This document shows, piece by piece, positions 18,306 through 28,076 of a DNA stretch of 64,000 nt. The stretch covers positions 1 to 64,000 of the forward strand of contig CAXXLS010000009.1 in the NCBI GenBank assembly GCA_963677135.2. Direction: 5' to 3'. This stretch comes from Seleniibacterium sp963677135 (GTDB taxonomy: Bacteria; Desulfobacterota; Desulfuromonadia; Desulfuromonadales; Geopsychrobacteraceae). Both the position numbers and the translations under genes were made by a program. The notes beneath the pieces were generated by a model, which was given only the letters and a program-made list of their open reading frames with translations, was not told where the DNA came from and made no database searches. The stretch's first letter is position 1. Each line of letters opens with the position of its first letter.

Positions 18306-19292
18306 ATGAATAAAATCTGCGTTTATGGCGCCGGGGCTGTGGGCGGTTTCATCGCCGCCATGCTGGCCCGCACGGGCTGCCCCATCAGTGCCGTCGATCG
18401 CGGCGACACCCTGGCCGCGCTACAGCAGCATGGATTAAGAGTGCAACTGGCCGACGAGACCTTCAGCGTCCCGGTCACCGCCTCCGGGGATCCCGCCGAC
18501 CTGGGGATCCAGGATCTGGTCATCGTGGCCTTAAAAAGTCAGGTCATGCCAGTGGTCGCTCCCGGTATCGCGCAGCTGATCGGCCCCGAAACCATCGTTC
18601 TGACCGCCATGAACGGCGTTCCCTGGTGGTTTTTCTCCGGTTTCGGCGGCCGCTATGCGGGGCTGCAGCTCGAATCCGTCGATCCCGGCGGCCGTATCGC
18701 CCGGGCCATCCCCACCAGCACGGTGATCGGCGGGGTTGTTCACGGCAGTTTCGCCCTCAACGAACCGGGCTTCGTCCGCCATGTCTTCGGCAGAAAACTG
18801 ATTATCGGCGAACCCAACGGCAGCGCATCGCAACGCCTCCAGGAGCTGGCCAAGCTGCTTGTGAAGGCAGGGCTCGAGATTGAGGTTTCCAACGCCATCC
18901 AGCGCGATATCTGGTTCAAGCTGTGGGGCAACATGACCATGAACCCGGTCTCGGCCATCACCGGAGCCACCTGCGACCGTATTCTCGACGATCCCCTGGT
19001 ACGGGACTTCTGCAACCGGGTCATGCAGGAAGCCGCAGAAATCGGGCGCCATATCGGCTGTCCCGTCGACCAGACCCCGGAAGAGCGCAATGCCGTCACC
19101 CGCACCCTGGGAGCATTTAAAACCTCCATGCTGCAGGACGTCGAAGGAGGACGCGCAGTGGAACTCGATGCCCTGGTCAGCTCGGTCCGTGAAATCGGCC
19201 AGCAGGTCGGCGTCGCCACCCCCGACATGGACACCCTCCTCGGGCTGGCCCGCCTCCACGCCCGGGTGCGGGGACTCTATCCGGACACCTGA
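18306..19292 (+). CDS. 2-dehydropantoate 2-reductase family protein
   Basis: ApbA/PanE-type reductase using NADPH. The Rossmann motif YGAGAVGGFIAAMLARTG is at the N-terminus, followed by VALKSQ. The C-terminal domain has the lysine/glutamate region WFKLWGNMTMNPVSAITG. ATG 18306 is preceded by AAGGAGACC. No other pantothenate gene is nearby, so the substrate may be another 2-keto acid. The 215-base upstream gap holds a hairpin and no other gene. Confidence 0.8.
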   Translation: MNKICVYGAGAVGGFIAAMLARTGCPISAVDRGDTLAALQQHGLRVQLADETFSVPVTASGDPADLGIQDLVIVALKSQVMPVVAPGIAQLIGPETIVLTAMNGVPWWFFSGFGGRYAGLQLESVDPGGRIARAIPTSTVIGGVVHGSFALNEPGFVRHVFGRKLIIGEPNGSASQRLQELAKLLVKAGLEIEVSNAIQRDIWFKLWGNMTMNPVSAITGATCDRILDDPLVRDFCNRVMQEAAEIGRHIGCPVDQTPEERNAVTRTLGAFKTSMLQDVEGGRAVELDALVSSVREIGQQVGVATPDMDTLLGLARLHARVRGLYPDT

Positions 19293-19406
19293 TCTTAATC
19301 ATACCGTGACCGTGGCAGCCTGTTCATGGCAACGGTTAAATCCAAGCTCCCCCCCCCACAATTCATCGCGATGGCATTGCGATTATCATAAAATTGATTT
19401 TTTCTA

Positions 19407-19435
19407 TTGACAACCGATTTGGTTATAATTTAAAA
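19407..19435 (+). promoter_or_regulatory. candidate promoter of the glutaredoxin-like gene
   Basis: TTGACA (19407-19412), 17-base spacer, TTAAAA. The palindrome at 19450-19460 falls just after the predicted start point, where a bound repressor would block transcription. Confidence 0.45.
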
Positions 19436-19449
19436 CATGAGCTAGACAC

Positions 19450-19460
19450 TGTCCTGGACA
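19450..19460. promoter_or_regulatory. second copy of the TGTCC-N-GGACA palindrome
   Basis: TGTCCTGGACA, the same core as the site in front of the MerR-B12 regulator 2.2 kb away. It lies downstream of the promoter candidate of the glutaredoxin-like gene. Confidence 0.5.
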
Positions 19461-19542
19461 AAAATTAAGGTAACTGAAAAAACAGGATGAGTTGTCCGTT
19501 AAAGTGTTTAAAAAGAAAACAGTCAAGGTAGAGGAACTGATC

Positions 19543-19923
19543 ATGGCCACAGCATTTAAACCCAAAGTCTACATGAAGGACAACTGCCCGTTCTGCTTCA
19601 AGTTCATGCTTTTCCTCACGGAAGCGGGCCTGCTTGACCAGTTTGAAATCATCACGGCGCACAGTGACAACGAGACGGAAATGGGAAGCTACCGGGCCTT
19701 TTTAAAGGAGAAAACCGGCCGCCAGGCCTCCTTCCCCACAGTGGAGACCGACCCCGGTCACTACATGGCCGAATCGGATGACCTGATTCACTTTTATGCC
19801 GGGCAGCACGGGATCGACCTGTCCCGACTGACCGCTCTGCCCTATTACCTGCAGGGCCCGTTTAAAGCCCAGATTGATCTCTTCAGGGAAAATCGGACCC
19901 TCAAGGAAAAACTGGCAGCCTGA
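19543..19923 (+). CDS. glutaredoxin/GST-N-like thioredoxin-fold protein
   Basis: 126 residues with a CPFC redox motif at about residue 16 (KDNCPFCFKFMLFLTEAG), a thioredoxin-fold FPTVE loop, and an extra C-terminal helical tail. ATG 19543 follows GAGGAACTGATC. A shorter paralogue lies at 22619-22921 on the far side of a repeat array. It may be controlled by the CarH-like regulator through the palindrome upstream. The physiological partner is unknown. Confidence 0.75.
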   Translation: MATAFKPKVYMKDNCPFCFKFMLFLTEAGLLDQFEIITAHSDNETEMGSYRAFLKEKTGRQASFPTVETDPGHYMAESDDLIHFYAGQHGIDLSRLTALPYYLQGPFKAQIDLFRENRTLKEKLAA

Positions 19924-19984
19924 AACAGGCAGTAAAGCCAATTTCAAGGCTGTATTTAACCAACAATAGAAAGGAAACATAGAT

Positions 19985-20107
19985 ATGAGTTTTTTAATCA
20001 TTCCAGTCATGATCGGCATCGCTTACACCTATTTTTCACTGTCCAAGATCACGCAGCAGTTCCAGATGATGCCGCTTCTCTACCAGGCGAAAAGTAAAGA
20101 TGTCTGA
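19985..20107 (+). CDS. 40-residue membrane miniprotein downstream of the glutaredoxin-like gene
   Basis: Too short for usual gene calling. ATG 19985 has AGAAAGGAAAC upstream. The first 20 residues are a hydrophobic helix (SFLIIPVMIGIAYTYFSL) and the tail is polar. It sits between the glutaredoxin-like gene and its terminator, so it is co-transcribed. No family recognised. Confidence 0.5.
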   Translation: MSFLIIPVMIGIAYTYFSLSKITQQFQMMPLLYQAKSKDV

Positions 20108-20183
20108 CGGAAGATGAAGGAGTCCTTTTTTCTCTCTGATCGATAGATCATGAAACAACGCAAGACAGACGTGTAGAACAATA

Positions 20184-20216
20184 ACAGCCGGCAGGGGAAA
20201 CCCTGCCGGCTGTTTG
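20184..20216 (+). terminator. terminator after the glutaredoxin-like operon
   Basis: 13-bp stem ACAGCCGGCAGGG / CCCTGCCGGCTGT with a GAAA loop and TTT tail. Confidence 0.85.
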
Positions 20217-20221
20217 CGTAT

Positions 20222-22480
20222 CCTCACTCCTTAAGCCGGAACCCGGCTTTGCGGGTCGAGACCCGGCGGTTTTGATGTCGCTTTAAGGTTTGAAGAGACA
20301 CAATCAAAGGCTAGACCGCGGGGTCCGGCCCACGCTGAGCAGGCTCAGCTAAAGGCCAGAACCGCAAAAACACCAAAGGTGTTTTGACAGTTGAAAAGAC
20401 CCTCACCTCCAAGCCGCAAAGCGGCTTTACGGTTCTGCCCGTTGATGCGTCAGCATCCGGGCGGGTTGTCACCGGTTGAAGGCAGCCGATGGGAAACAGC
20501 AGGAACATCCATCGTCAGTGTGCTTGACCTTAAAGAGTTTCTTTTCCTCCCTTTTCTTTGCGACCAAAGAAAAGGGAGTCGGCTGGCGGGCCGAGACCCG
20601 CCGACCCTGATGTTGCTTTAAGGTTTAAACAGACACAGTCAAAGACTAGACCGCGGGGTCGCGCCCCCGCCCGGCGCCTTACTATTTGTCCCAGGCGGGC
20701 GACAAATAGTAAGCACAAAGCGCCCACATGTCCGGATGACGATCAGCAATTCCCGGTAGGGAGCATTCAGGCCAGCAACGACCCGGCCCACGCTGGCAGG
20801 CTCAGCTAAAGGCCAGAACCGCAAAAACACCAAAGGTGTTTTGACCGTTGAAAAGACCCTCACCTCCAAGCCGCGCAGCGGCTTTGCGGTTCTGCCCGTT
20901 GATGCGTCAGCATCCGGGCGGGTTGTCACCGGTTGAAGACAACCGACAGGGAACGTCTGATACCCATTTCGTCAGAGTATTTGACCTTGATAAGATCTTT
21001 TTGGTTCGTTTTTCCATCGTTGGGAAAAATGAACCCGGCTGCCGGGCCGGGACCCGGCGACCTTGATCTTGCTTTAAGGTTTAAACAGACACAGTCAAAG
21101 ACTAGACCGCGGGGTCGCGCCCCCGCCCGGCGCCTTACTATTTGTCCCAGGCGGGCGACAAATAGTAAGCACAAAGCGCCCTTTTTACATGTCCGGATGA
21201 CGATCAGCAATTCCCAGTAGGACGCATTCAGGTTGGCAACAACTCGGCCCACGCTGAGCAGGCTCAGCTAAAGGCCAGAACCGCAAAAATGCCGTTGGCA
21301 TTTTGATGATGGTAGATATTTCGGAGTTCAAGCCGCGCAGCGGCTTTTCGATTCTGCCCGTTGATGCGTCAGCATCCGGGCAGGCTGTCACCGGTTGAAT
21401 GCAGCCGATGGGAAACAGCAGAAACATCCATCGTCAGTGTGTTTGACCTTAAAGAGTTTCTTTTCCTCCCTTTTCTTTGCGACCAAAGAAAAGGGAGTCG
21501 GCTGGCGGGCCGAGACCCGCCGACCCTGATGTTGCTTTAAGGTTTAAACAGACACAATCAAAAGCAGGACCGCGGGGTCGCACCCCCGCCCGGCGCCTTA
21601 CTATTTGTCCCAGGCGGGCGACAAATAGTCAGCACAAAGCGCCCACATGTCCGGATGACGATCAGCAATTCCCGGTAGGGAGCATTCAGGCCAGCAACGA
21701 CCCGGCCCACGCTGAGCAGGCTCAGCTAAAGGCCAGAACCGCAAAAACACCAAAGGTGTTTTGACCGTTGAAAAGACCCTCACCTCCAAGCCGCGCAGCG
21801 GCTTTGCGGTTCTGCCCGTTGATGCGTCAGCATCCGGGCGGGTTGTCACCGGTTGAAGACAACCGACAGGGAACGTCTGATACCCATTTCGTCAGAGTAT
21901 TTGACCTTGATAAGATCTTTTTGGTTCGTTTTTCCATCGTTGGGAAAAATGAACCCGGCTGCCGGGCCGGGACCCGGCGACCTTGATCTTGCTTTAAGGT
22001 TTAAACAGACACAGTCAAAGACTAGACCGCGGGGTCGCGCCCCCGCCCGGCGCCTTACTATTTGTCCCAGGCGGGCGACAAATAGTAAGCACAAAGCGCC
22101 CTTTTTACATGTCCGGGTTTGTTATGCGATTCGCTGTAGGCAGCAAACAGTATCGAACAATCCGGCCCACGCTGAGCAGGCTCAGCTCATGGCCAGAGCC
22201 GCAAAAATGCCAGGGGCATTTTGGTAAATGCTCTGTGCTTTTCAAGCCGCGCAGCGGCTTTGCGGTTCTGCCCCTTGATGCGTCAGCATCCGGGCGGGTT
22301 GTCATGTGCTGGCGACAGCAATAAATCGCAGACGGACTCAGTTGTCGTCAGTGTGTTTGACCGTGATAAGATCTTTTTGGTTCGTTTTTCCATCGTTGGG
22401 AAAAATGAACCCGGCTGCCGGGCCGGGACCCGGCGGTTTTGATCGTGCTTTAGGGGTTTACCAGACACAATCAAAGGCAA
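20222..22480. repeat. mosaic hairpin repeat array 1 (five units of about 458 bp)
   Basis: The anchor CAGCATCCGGGCGGG recurs at about 20451, 20908, 21370, 21828 and 22283, giving a period of 455-462 bp. Each unit is a chain of hairpins. They include GATGC/GCATC, a long T-rich/A-rich stem, GGCGGG/CCCGCC, GCGGGG/CCCCGC, TTACTATTTGTC/GACAAATAGTAA, GCTGAGC/GCTCAGC, AAAATGCC or AAAACACC stems, and AAGCCGC/GCGGCTT. The first unit lacks the ACTATTTGTC hairpin region. Small frames in all six phases come from the repeat and are not taken as genes. Confidence 0.9.
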
Positions 22481-22618
22481 AGTCGCTGGAATGACCTGCG
22501 GTGCGCTGTCGATAGCACGAAAACAGCAAGTCATCAAAAAATCCCACCAACTCGCTTGCATTTTCCTCCCTATCCAAACAACAATACAAATCACTGAATT
22601 TCTACAGGAGAATGAAAA

Positions 22619-22921
22619 ATGACCACAGAATTCAAACCCAAACTCTTTGTCCGGGTCACCTGCCCTTTCTGCGTCAGGCTGGAAAACTTTTTTGAGCAGG
22701 CCGGACTGCTCGATAAAATTGACGTAATCGAATGCGATACCAAAGGAACAGATGAACTGAACCGCTACCGTGCCTTTCTGACAGATAAACTCGGCAAGCA
22801 GGCCACCTTCCCCACCATGGAGATCGCTCCCGACCAATACATGAGCGATTCGGGGGCCCTCATGGCTTACTATTCTGAGCTTTATCATCTGGAGCAGAAG
22901 CCCCTGGCAAGCAACTTTTAA
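22619..22921 (+). CDS. glutaredoxin-like protein, paralogue of the 19543 gene
   Basis: 100 residues with a CPFC motif (RVTCPFCVRLENFFEQAGLL), then FPTMEIAPDQYMSDSGALM, aligned along its length with the 19543-19923 protein but without that protein's C-terminal tail. AGGAG lies seven bases before the ATG. Flanked on both sides by repeat arrays and followed by a strong terminator. Confidence 0.75.
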   Translation: MTTEFKPKLFVRVTCPFCVRLENFFEQAGLLDKIDVIECDTKGTDELNRYRAFLTDKLGKQATFPTMEIAPDQYMSDSGALMAYYSELYHLEQKPLASNF

Positions 22922-22950
22922 AAGTTGCCCGCCTCAAACAGACCAGCAAT

Positions 22951-22996
22951 AACAAATCCCCCGGAAAGAGTGGCCGTCCTTCCGGGGGATTTGTTT
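22951..22996 (+). terminator. terminator after the second glutaredoxin-like gene
   Basis: 16-bp stem AACAAATCCCCCGGAA / TTCCGGGGGATTTGTT with a 13-base loop. Confidence 0.85.
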
Positions 22997-23024
22997 AGAA
23001 ATTGTTTTCAGGATCAATACAGAG

Positions 23025-24701
23025 GGGCGAAAAAATGCCGCAGGCATTTGAATAAGACATCCAAGCCGCAAAGCGGCTTTACGGTTCTGCCCGTTTATGC
23101 GCCAGCATCCGGGCGGGTTGTTGTTTGCTGGTTCTGACAATAATTCGCAGGCGGACTCAATTGTCGTCAGTGTGTTTGACCTTAAAGAGTTTCTTTTCCT
23201 CCCTTTTCTTTGCGATCAAAGAAAAGGGAGTCGGCCGGCGGGCCGAGACCCGGCGACCTTGATCTTGCTTGAAGGTTTGAATTGAGACAATCAAAAGCAG
23301 GACCGCGGGGTCTCGCCCCCGCCCGGCGCCTTACTATTTGTCCCAGGCGGGCGACAAATAGTAAGCACAAAGCGCCCACATGTCCGGATGACGATCAGCA
23401 ATTCCCGGTAGGGAGCATTCAGGCCAGCAACGACCCGGCCCACGCTGAGCAGGCTCAGCTAAAGGCCAGAACCGCAAAAATGCCGTAGGCATTTTGACAG
23501 AGGCAACATATTCAATTTCCAAGCCGCGCAGCGGCTTTGCGATTCTGCCCGTTTATGCGTCAGCATCCGGGCGGGCTGTCACCGGTTGAAGACTACCGAC
23601 AAGGAACGTCTGATACCCATTTCGTCAGAGTATTTGACCTTAAAGAGTTTCTTTTCCTCCCTTTTCTTTGCGACCAAAGAAAAGGGAGTCGGCTGGCGGG
23701 CCGAGACCCGCCGACCCTGATGTTGCTTTAAGGTTTAAACAGACACAATCAAAAGCAGGACCGCGGGGTCGCACCCCCGCCCGGCGCCTTACTATTTGTC
23801 CCAGGCGGGCGACAAATAGTCAGCACAAAGCGCCCACATGTCCGGATGACGATCAGCAATTCCCGGTAGGGAGCATTCAGGCCAGCAACGACCCGGCCCA
23901 CGCTGAGCAGGCTCAGCTAAAGGCCAGAACCGCAAAAACACCAAAGGTGTTTTGACCGTTGAAAAGACCCTCACCTCCAAGCCGCGCAGCGGCTTTGCGG
24001 TTCTGCCCGTTGATGCGTCAGCATCCGGGCGGGCTGTCACCGGTTGAAGACTACCGACAGGGAACGTCTGATACCCATTTCGTCAGAGTATTTGACCTTG
24101 ATAAGATCTTTTTGGTTCGTTTTTCCATCGTTGGGAAAAATGAACCCGGCTGCCGGGCCGGGACCCGGCGGTTTTGATGTTGCTTTAAGATTTTAACAGA
24201 CACAGTCAAAGACAAGGTCGCGGGGTCGCGCCCCCGCCCGGCGCCTTACTATTTGTCCTAGGCGGGCGACAAATAGTCAGCACAAAGCGCCCTTTTTACA
24301 TGTCCGGATGACGATCAGCAATTCCCAGTAGGAGACATTCAGGCTGGCAACAATCCGGCCCACGCTGAGCAGGCTCAGCTAAAGGCCAGAACCGCAAAAA
24401 TGCCGTTGGCATTTTGATGATGGTAGATATTTCGGAGTTCAAGCCGCGCAGCGGCTTTTCGATTCTGCCCGTTGATGCGTCAGCATCCGGGCGGGTTGTC
24501 ACCGGTTGAATGCAGCCGATGGGAAACAGCAGGAACATCCATCGTCAGTGTGTTTGACCTTAAAGAGTTTCTTTTCCTCCCTTTTCTTTGCGACCAAAGA
24601 AAAGGGAGTCGGCTGGCGGGCCGAGACCCGCCGACCCTGATGTTGCTTTAAGGTTTAAACAGACACAATCAAAGGCTAGACCGCGGGGTCGCGCCCGGCC
24701 A
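23025..24701. repeat. mosaic hairpin repeat array 2 (four units)
   Basis: Same unit as array 1, anchors at about 23102, 23561, 24019 and 24481. The array begins in the AAAATGCC hairpin and stops abruptly inside the GCGGGG/CCCCGC hairpin, where the YrhK-like gene's 3-prime end begins. Confidence 0.9.
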
Positions 24702-24971
24702 TCACTCCTTCCGCGCATGATAAACACGGCTGACATGAACCAGGCTGACCAGTTTCAGGACTGGTTTAATCATCAGCTGAGCGCTGCCGACAACAAACAG
24801 CCAGGTGCCACTGTCAACCAGGGAATCCGTCAGAAAGAAAAAACTCCCAACCAGAAACCACAGGGCAATCAGCATATCGTTACAGGCCCCAAGGGCTTCG
24901 TACCGGCGCTGAATGGTCATATGCTCCTGCCCGATGGCAAGTTCAAAAATCGGTTTAATCCTGATATGCAT
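24702..24971 (-). CDS. YrhK-like small membrane protein
   Basis: 89 residues with two hydrophobic helices in the YrhK pattern (ALWFLVGSFFFLTDSL and GTWLFVVGSAQLMIKP). A basic C-terminus follows. Function is unknown for the family. The 3-prime end abuts repeat array 2. Confidence 0.65.
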   Translation of the reverse strand: MHIRIKPIFELAIGQEHMTIQRRYEALGACNDMLIALWFLVGSFFFLTDSLVDSGTWLFVVGSAQLMIKPVLKLVSLVHVSRVYHARKE

Positions 24972-25046
24972 AAGCGGTTGAAAAAAATAGGATCGGAATA
25001 TAAAAAAACTGACGGCTCCGGTTCATAGGAACACCGCGGCGGACGC

Positions 25047-25505
25047 CTACTCCAGCCCCAGGATATAATCCCACTGCTCTTCCGTCACCGGCATGATCGA
25101 CAGACGGTTCCCCTTGCGCACCAGGGGCATATTTTCCAGGGCGTCATGCTCCTTCAGTTCGGCCAGGGAGATCACCCGCCGGGTGTGGCGGACGTACTGG
25201 ACATCCACCATGAACCAGCGTGGCTTTGCGGGATCGCTCTTTTCGTCAAAATACTTGCTGGTGGGGTCAAAGGCCGTGAAATCCGGGTACCCCTCCTTCA
25301 CCACCTTCATAATGCCGACGATCCCGGGGGTGTCGCAGTTTGAGTGGTAAAAGAACACCTGGTCCCCCACCTTCATGTCATCGCGCATCATGTTGCGGGC
25401 CTGGTAATTGCGCACCCCGTCCCAATGCTCGGTCTGGCCGGGCATCTTTTCAAGGTCGTCAATACTGAAGGCATTGGGTTCTGATTTCATCAGCCAGTAG
25501 TTCAT
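25047..25505 (-). CDS. EVE-domain protein
   Basis: 152 residues beginning NYWLMKSEPNAFSIDDL and containing WDGVRNYQARNMMRDDMKVGDQVFFYHSN, the signature of EVE (PUA-like) proteins that read modified bases. ATG 25505 has AAGGAGATCCC upstream. The target base is unknown. Some EVE proteins act in DNA-modification-dependent defence, but stand-alone copies like this are common housekeeping genes. Confidence 0.9.
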   Translation of the reverse strand: MNYWLMKSEPNAFSIDDLEKMPGQTEHWDGVRNYQARNMMRDDMKVGDQVFFYHSNCDTPGIVGIMKVVKEGYPDFTAFDPTSKYFDEKSDPAKPRWFMVDVQYVRHTRRVISLAELKEHDALENMPLVRKGNRLSIMPVTEEQWDYILGLE

Positions 25506-25630
25506 GCGGGATCTCCTTCTGGTGCCTTTAGCAGAGGGTTGAAACAAGCAACTCTCAATAATGTACATGGATCACGACAGGTTTAGCAAATGGAGTCTCC
25601 AAAATACCAATGCCCTTCCAGGAGCATTCC

Positions 25631-26593
25631 TTAAACCCGATCCAGGGGACTGCGCACCCCCTGCCCGCCACGATTCAGGACATGGGTATAGATCATGGTT
25701 GTGCGGATATCAGCATGTCCCAGCAACTCCTGTACCGTACGGATATCATAACCATCCTCTAGCAGGTGCGTTGCAAAACTGTGTCGCAACGAATGGCAGC
25801 TGGCAGATTTCTTGATCCCCGCCTGCCGCACCCCCCTTTTGACCTTCCCCTGCAATACCGACTCATGTAAATGATGACGACGCTTACAGCCGCTTCTTGG
25901 ATCGTCAGATATCTTTTCCGCCGGAAACAGGTATTGCCATTCCGGTTGACGACTGGCCTGGGGATATTTACGCGCCAGAGCCTCAGGCAAGTAAACATCG
26001 CCAAAGCCATGAGCCATATCGTTACGATGTAACTGATAAACATAATCGATCTGACGCTTCAAAGGATCGATGCACTTTTGCGGCAACATGGAACGCCGGT
26101 CTTTGTTCCCCTTGCCGTAGCGGATTAAAACCTGATTGTAGTCAAAATCGATATCCTGAACCCGCAGGCGTAAACACTCCATTAAACGCAACCCCGAGCC
26201 ATACAGCAACGCCCCCATGAGCCAATAAGTCCCTGGCAAAACGGCCAACAAGCGCTGGACCTCTTCACGACTGAGAACGACCGGTAATCTTTTCGGCTTT
26301 TTCGCCCTGACCATATTGTCAAGCTCATCAAGCTCTATTTTTAAGACGTGCTTATACAGAAAAACCAGAGCATTCAACGCCTGATTCTGGGTTGACGCTG
26401 CGACATTTTGCCGGGTTGCCAGATAGGTCAAAAAAGAGCTGACGTGATCAGCACCCAGTTCCTGTGGGTGCCGTTTGTTATGAAACAGGATAAAACGTGT
26501 AATCCACGCGACATAGGCTTTTTCAGTACGCATACTGTAATGCCGCACACGAATTTCATTACGCACCAGATCAAGCAAACGCAGTTGACTCAT
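25631..26593 (-). CDS. intI: integron integrase IntI
   Basis: 320-residue tyrosine recombinase. Catalytic residues are visible: R in YGSGLRLMECLRLR, H-x-x-R in SCHSLRHSFATHLL, H in LLGHADIRTT and the nucleophile Y in MIYTHVL. Between them is the IntI-specific insertion (PEALARKYPQASRQPEWQYLFPA...), which separates integron integrases from phage XerC/D-like enzymes. It recombines attI with attC. It is divergent from the cassette array that starts at 26775, the normal integron arrangement. It appears intact. Confidence 0.95.
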   Translation of the reverse strand: MSQLRLLDLVRNEIRVRHYSMRTEKAYVAWITRFILFHNKRHPQELGADHVSSFLTYLATRQNVAASTQNQALNALVFLYKHVLKIELDELDNMVRAKKPKRLPVVLSREEVQRLLAVLPGTYWLMGALLYGSGLRLMECLRLRVQDIDFDYNQVLIRYGKGNKDRRSMLPQKCIDPLKRQIDYVYQLHRNDMAHGFGDVYLPEALARKYPQASRQPEWQYLFPAEKISDDPRSGCKRRHHLHESVLQGKVKRGVRQAGIKKSASCHSLRHSFATHLLEDGYDIRTVQELLGHADIRTTMIYTHVLNRGGQGVRSPLDRV

Positions 26594-26624
26594 GGCCCCT
26601 CCTCCACTGTCAGGCGATTAAAAT

Positions 26625-26649
26625 ATTGTACACCTGCTAATGTTACAAT
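26625..26649. promoter_or_regulatory. inverted repeat in the intI promoter region
   Basis: ATTGTA and TACAAT separated by 13 bases, 30-55 bases upstream of intI. Possible operator or promoter element. It does not match the CTGT-N8-ACAG SOS box used in many integrons. Confidence 0.35.
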
Positions 26650-26718
26650 AAACTATATATCGCACAAGCCGATTTTTCAGAAATTTGTCAGATCCACTTG
26701 ATATAAGAAATGAAAGAC

Positions 26719-26781
26719 AGGTTTTGGGGAAAACCGACCGTGCTATAACACGGCCGATATCACGTATATTACATGTTGGGC
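26719..26781. other. attI recombination region
   Basis: The core GTTGGGC (26775-26781) fits GTTRRRY and is where the first cassette joins. Just upstream are two small inverted repeats, GTTTT/AAAAC (about 26721-26734) and CCGTG/CACGG (26738-26753). The region lies between intI and the first cassette gene. Confidence 0.7.
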
Positions 26782-26963
26782 GTGAGGAAGGAGAGATTTC
26801 TTGGATACTAAAATATTCAGTAAACAATTAGATGACATCATTAATACATACAATACGCTGGCAAGAAGTTCTCAATATGAGGATCTGAGCGATCATGCAG
26901 AAGCTGATCGGCAAAGTTTAGCTACAAGAGGAATTGCAGCAGTCAACCGAATAGCAGGTCCTA

Positions 26964-28076
26964 TTGACTCGGCGGATAAATATTTAAATCTACTTTAATT
27001 CGTGTTATTGTAGGGCATGAATAACTTCGATGCCCGAAAACTCAATCAACAAGCGCAATACGAACTACGTAAACAAGTCGTTCGTTTACGTGAAAAAGGT
27101 CTGAACAACACGGCCATTTCCGAAATCGTTGGTCTCAGTCAACCCCACGTCAGTACAATCTGGAAAAAGTACGAACGTGGCGGCCTTGATGCCATCAAGC
27201 CGGGTCAGCGCGGTCGCCGTCATGGCGACAAGCGAGAATTGACCAGCGATCAGGAAGCCGAAATCCAGAAGCTACTGGTGGACAAGACCCCGGATCAGTT
27301 CAAGCTGTCTTTTGCGCTTTGGACCCGTGACGCGATTCGCCTGGTGATCAAACACCTCTATGGTCAAGACCTGCCGCTGCGAACGATCACGGACTACCTG
27401 AAACGCTGGGGTTTCACCCCGCAAAGGCCAACAAAGCGTGCCTACGAACAGAGTTCCAAGCACGTCGCCCAGTGGCTTGATTCGGAGTACCCGAAGATTC
27501 AGGCCCGAGCCAAGCAGGAAAAGGCCGAAATACACTGGGGCGACGAGACCGGCATCCAAAATGATGCGTATCATGCCCGGGGATTTGCTCCAAAGGGCAA
27601 AACCCCTGTGGTGCGAATCAATGCCACCAAGAGCCGGGTCAATATGATCTCTTCGGTTACGAACCGTGGCAAAGTGCGGTTCATGCTGTATCGTGAAACC
27701 ATGACCGCCAAAGTGCTGATCAAATTTATGTCCCGTTTGATCAAGGACGCGGACCGCAAGGTGTTTCTGATTCTCGACAACCTGCGGGTCCATCACAGCA
27801 AGGTCGTAAAGGCCTGGCTGGAAGAAAACAAAGAGCAAATCGAGGTCTTTTATCTGCCGTCATATTCCCCGGAACTCAACCCGGACGAATATCTTAACGG
27901 CGACCTCAAGCAGAAGATCCGCTCCGGACTACCTGCTCGAACACAGAAGGACTTGGAGAAAAAGACCCGTTCCTTCATGTGCACCCTACAGAATCGTCCG
28001 AGGCATGTGCAAAATTACTTCAAGCATCCAAAGATCGCTTATGCTGCTTGATTTAACTGTTTAATCACCGGAGCAA
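26964..28076 (+). mobile_element. IS630-family insertion sequence, copy 1
   Basis: 1113 bp, flanked by the TA duplication typical of IS630/Tc1-mariner elements (26962-26963 and 28077-28078). Imperfect terminal repeats start TTGACTCGGCGGATAAA and TTGCTCCGGTGATTAAA. Ends were set by comparison with the copy at 40558-41670. Confidence 0.92.
27017..28051 (+). CDS. IS630-family transposase
   Basis: 344 residues. The N-terminus is a helix-turn-helix (EKGLNNTAISEIVGLSQPHVSTIWKKY). DDE catalytic residues are visible in HWGDETGIQ, LILDNLRVHHS and the SYSPELNPDEYLN block. Intact. It differs from the 40583 copy by one visible substitution, Ala for Ser after LNNT. Confidence 0.95.
   Translation: MNNFDARKLNQQAQYELRKQVVRLREKGLNNTAISEIVGLSQPHVSTIWKKYERGGLDAIKPGQRGRRHGDKRELTSDQEAEIQKLLVDKTPDQFKLSFALWTRDAIRLVIKHLYGQDLPLRTITDYLKRWGFTPQRPTKRAYEQSSKHVAQWLDSEYPKIQARAKQEKAEIHWGDETGIQNDAYHARGFAPKGKTPVVRINATKSRVNMISSVTNRGKVRFMLYRETMTAKVLIKFMSRLIKDADRKVFLILDNLRVHHSKVVKAWLEENKEQIEVFYLPSYSPELNPDEYLNGDLKQKIRSGLPARTQKDLEKKTRSFMCTLQNRPRHVQNYFKHPKIAYAA

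Noticed and set aside
20391..24538. Many 60-100 residue open frames on both strands in the repeat arrays
   Set aside because: They recur with every unit, span hairpins, lack ribosome sites and exist in several frames. They are by-products of the repeat.
26594..26760. LexA/SOS box in the intI promoter
   Set aside because: No CTGT-N8-ACAG; only an ATTGTA/TACAAT inverted repeat was seen.
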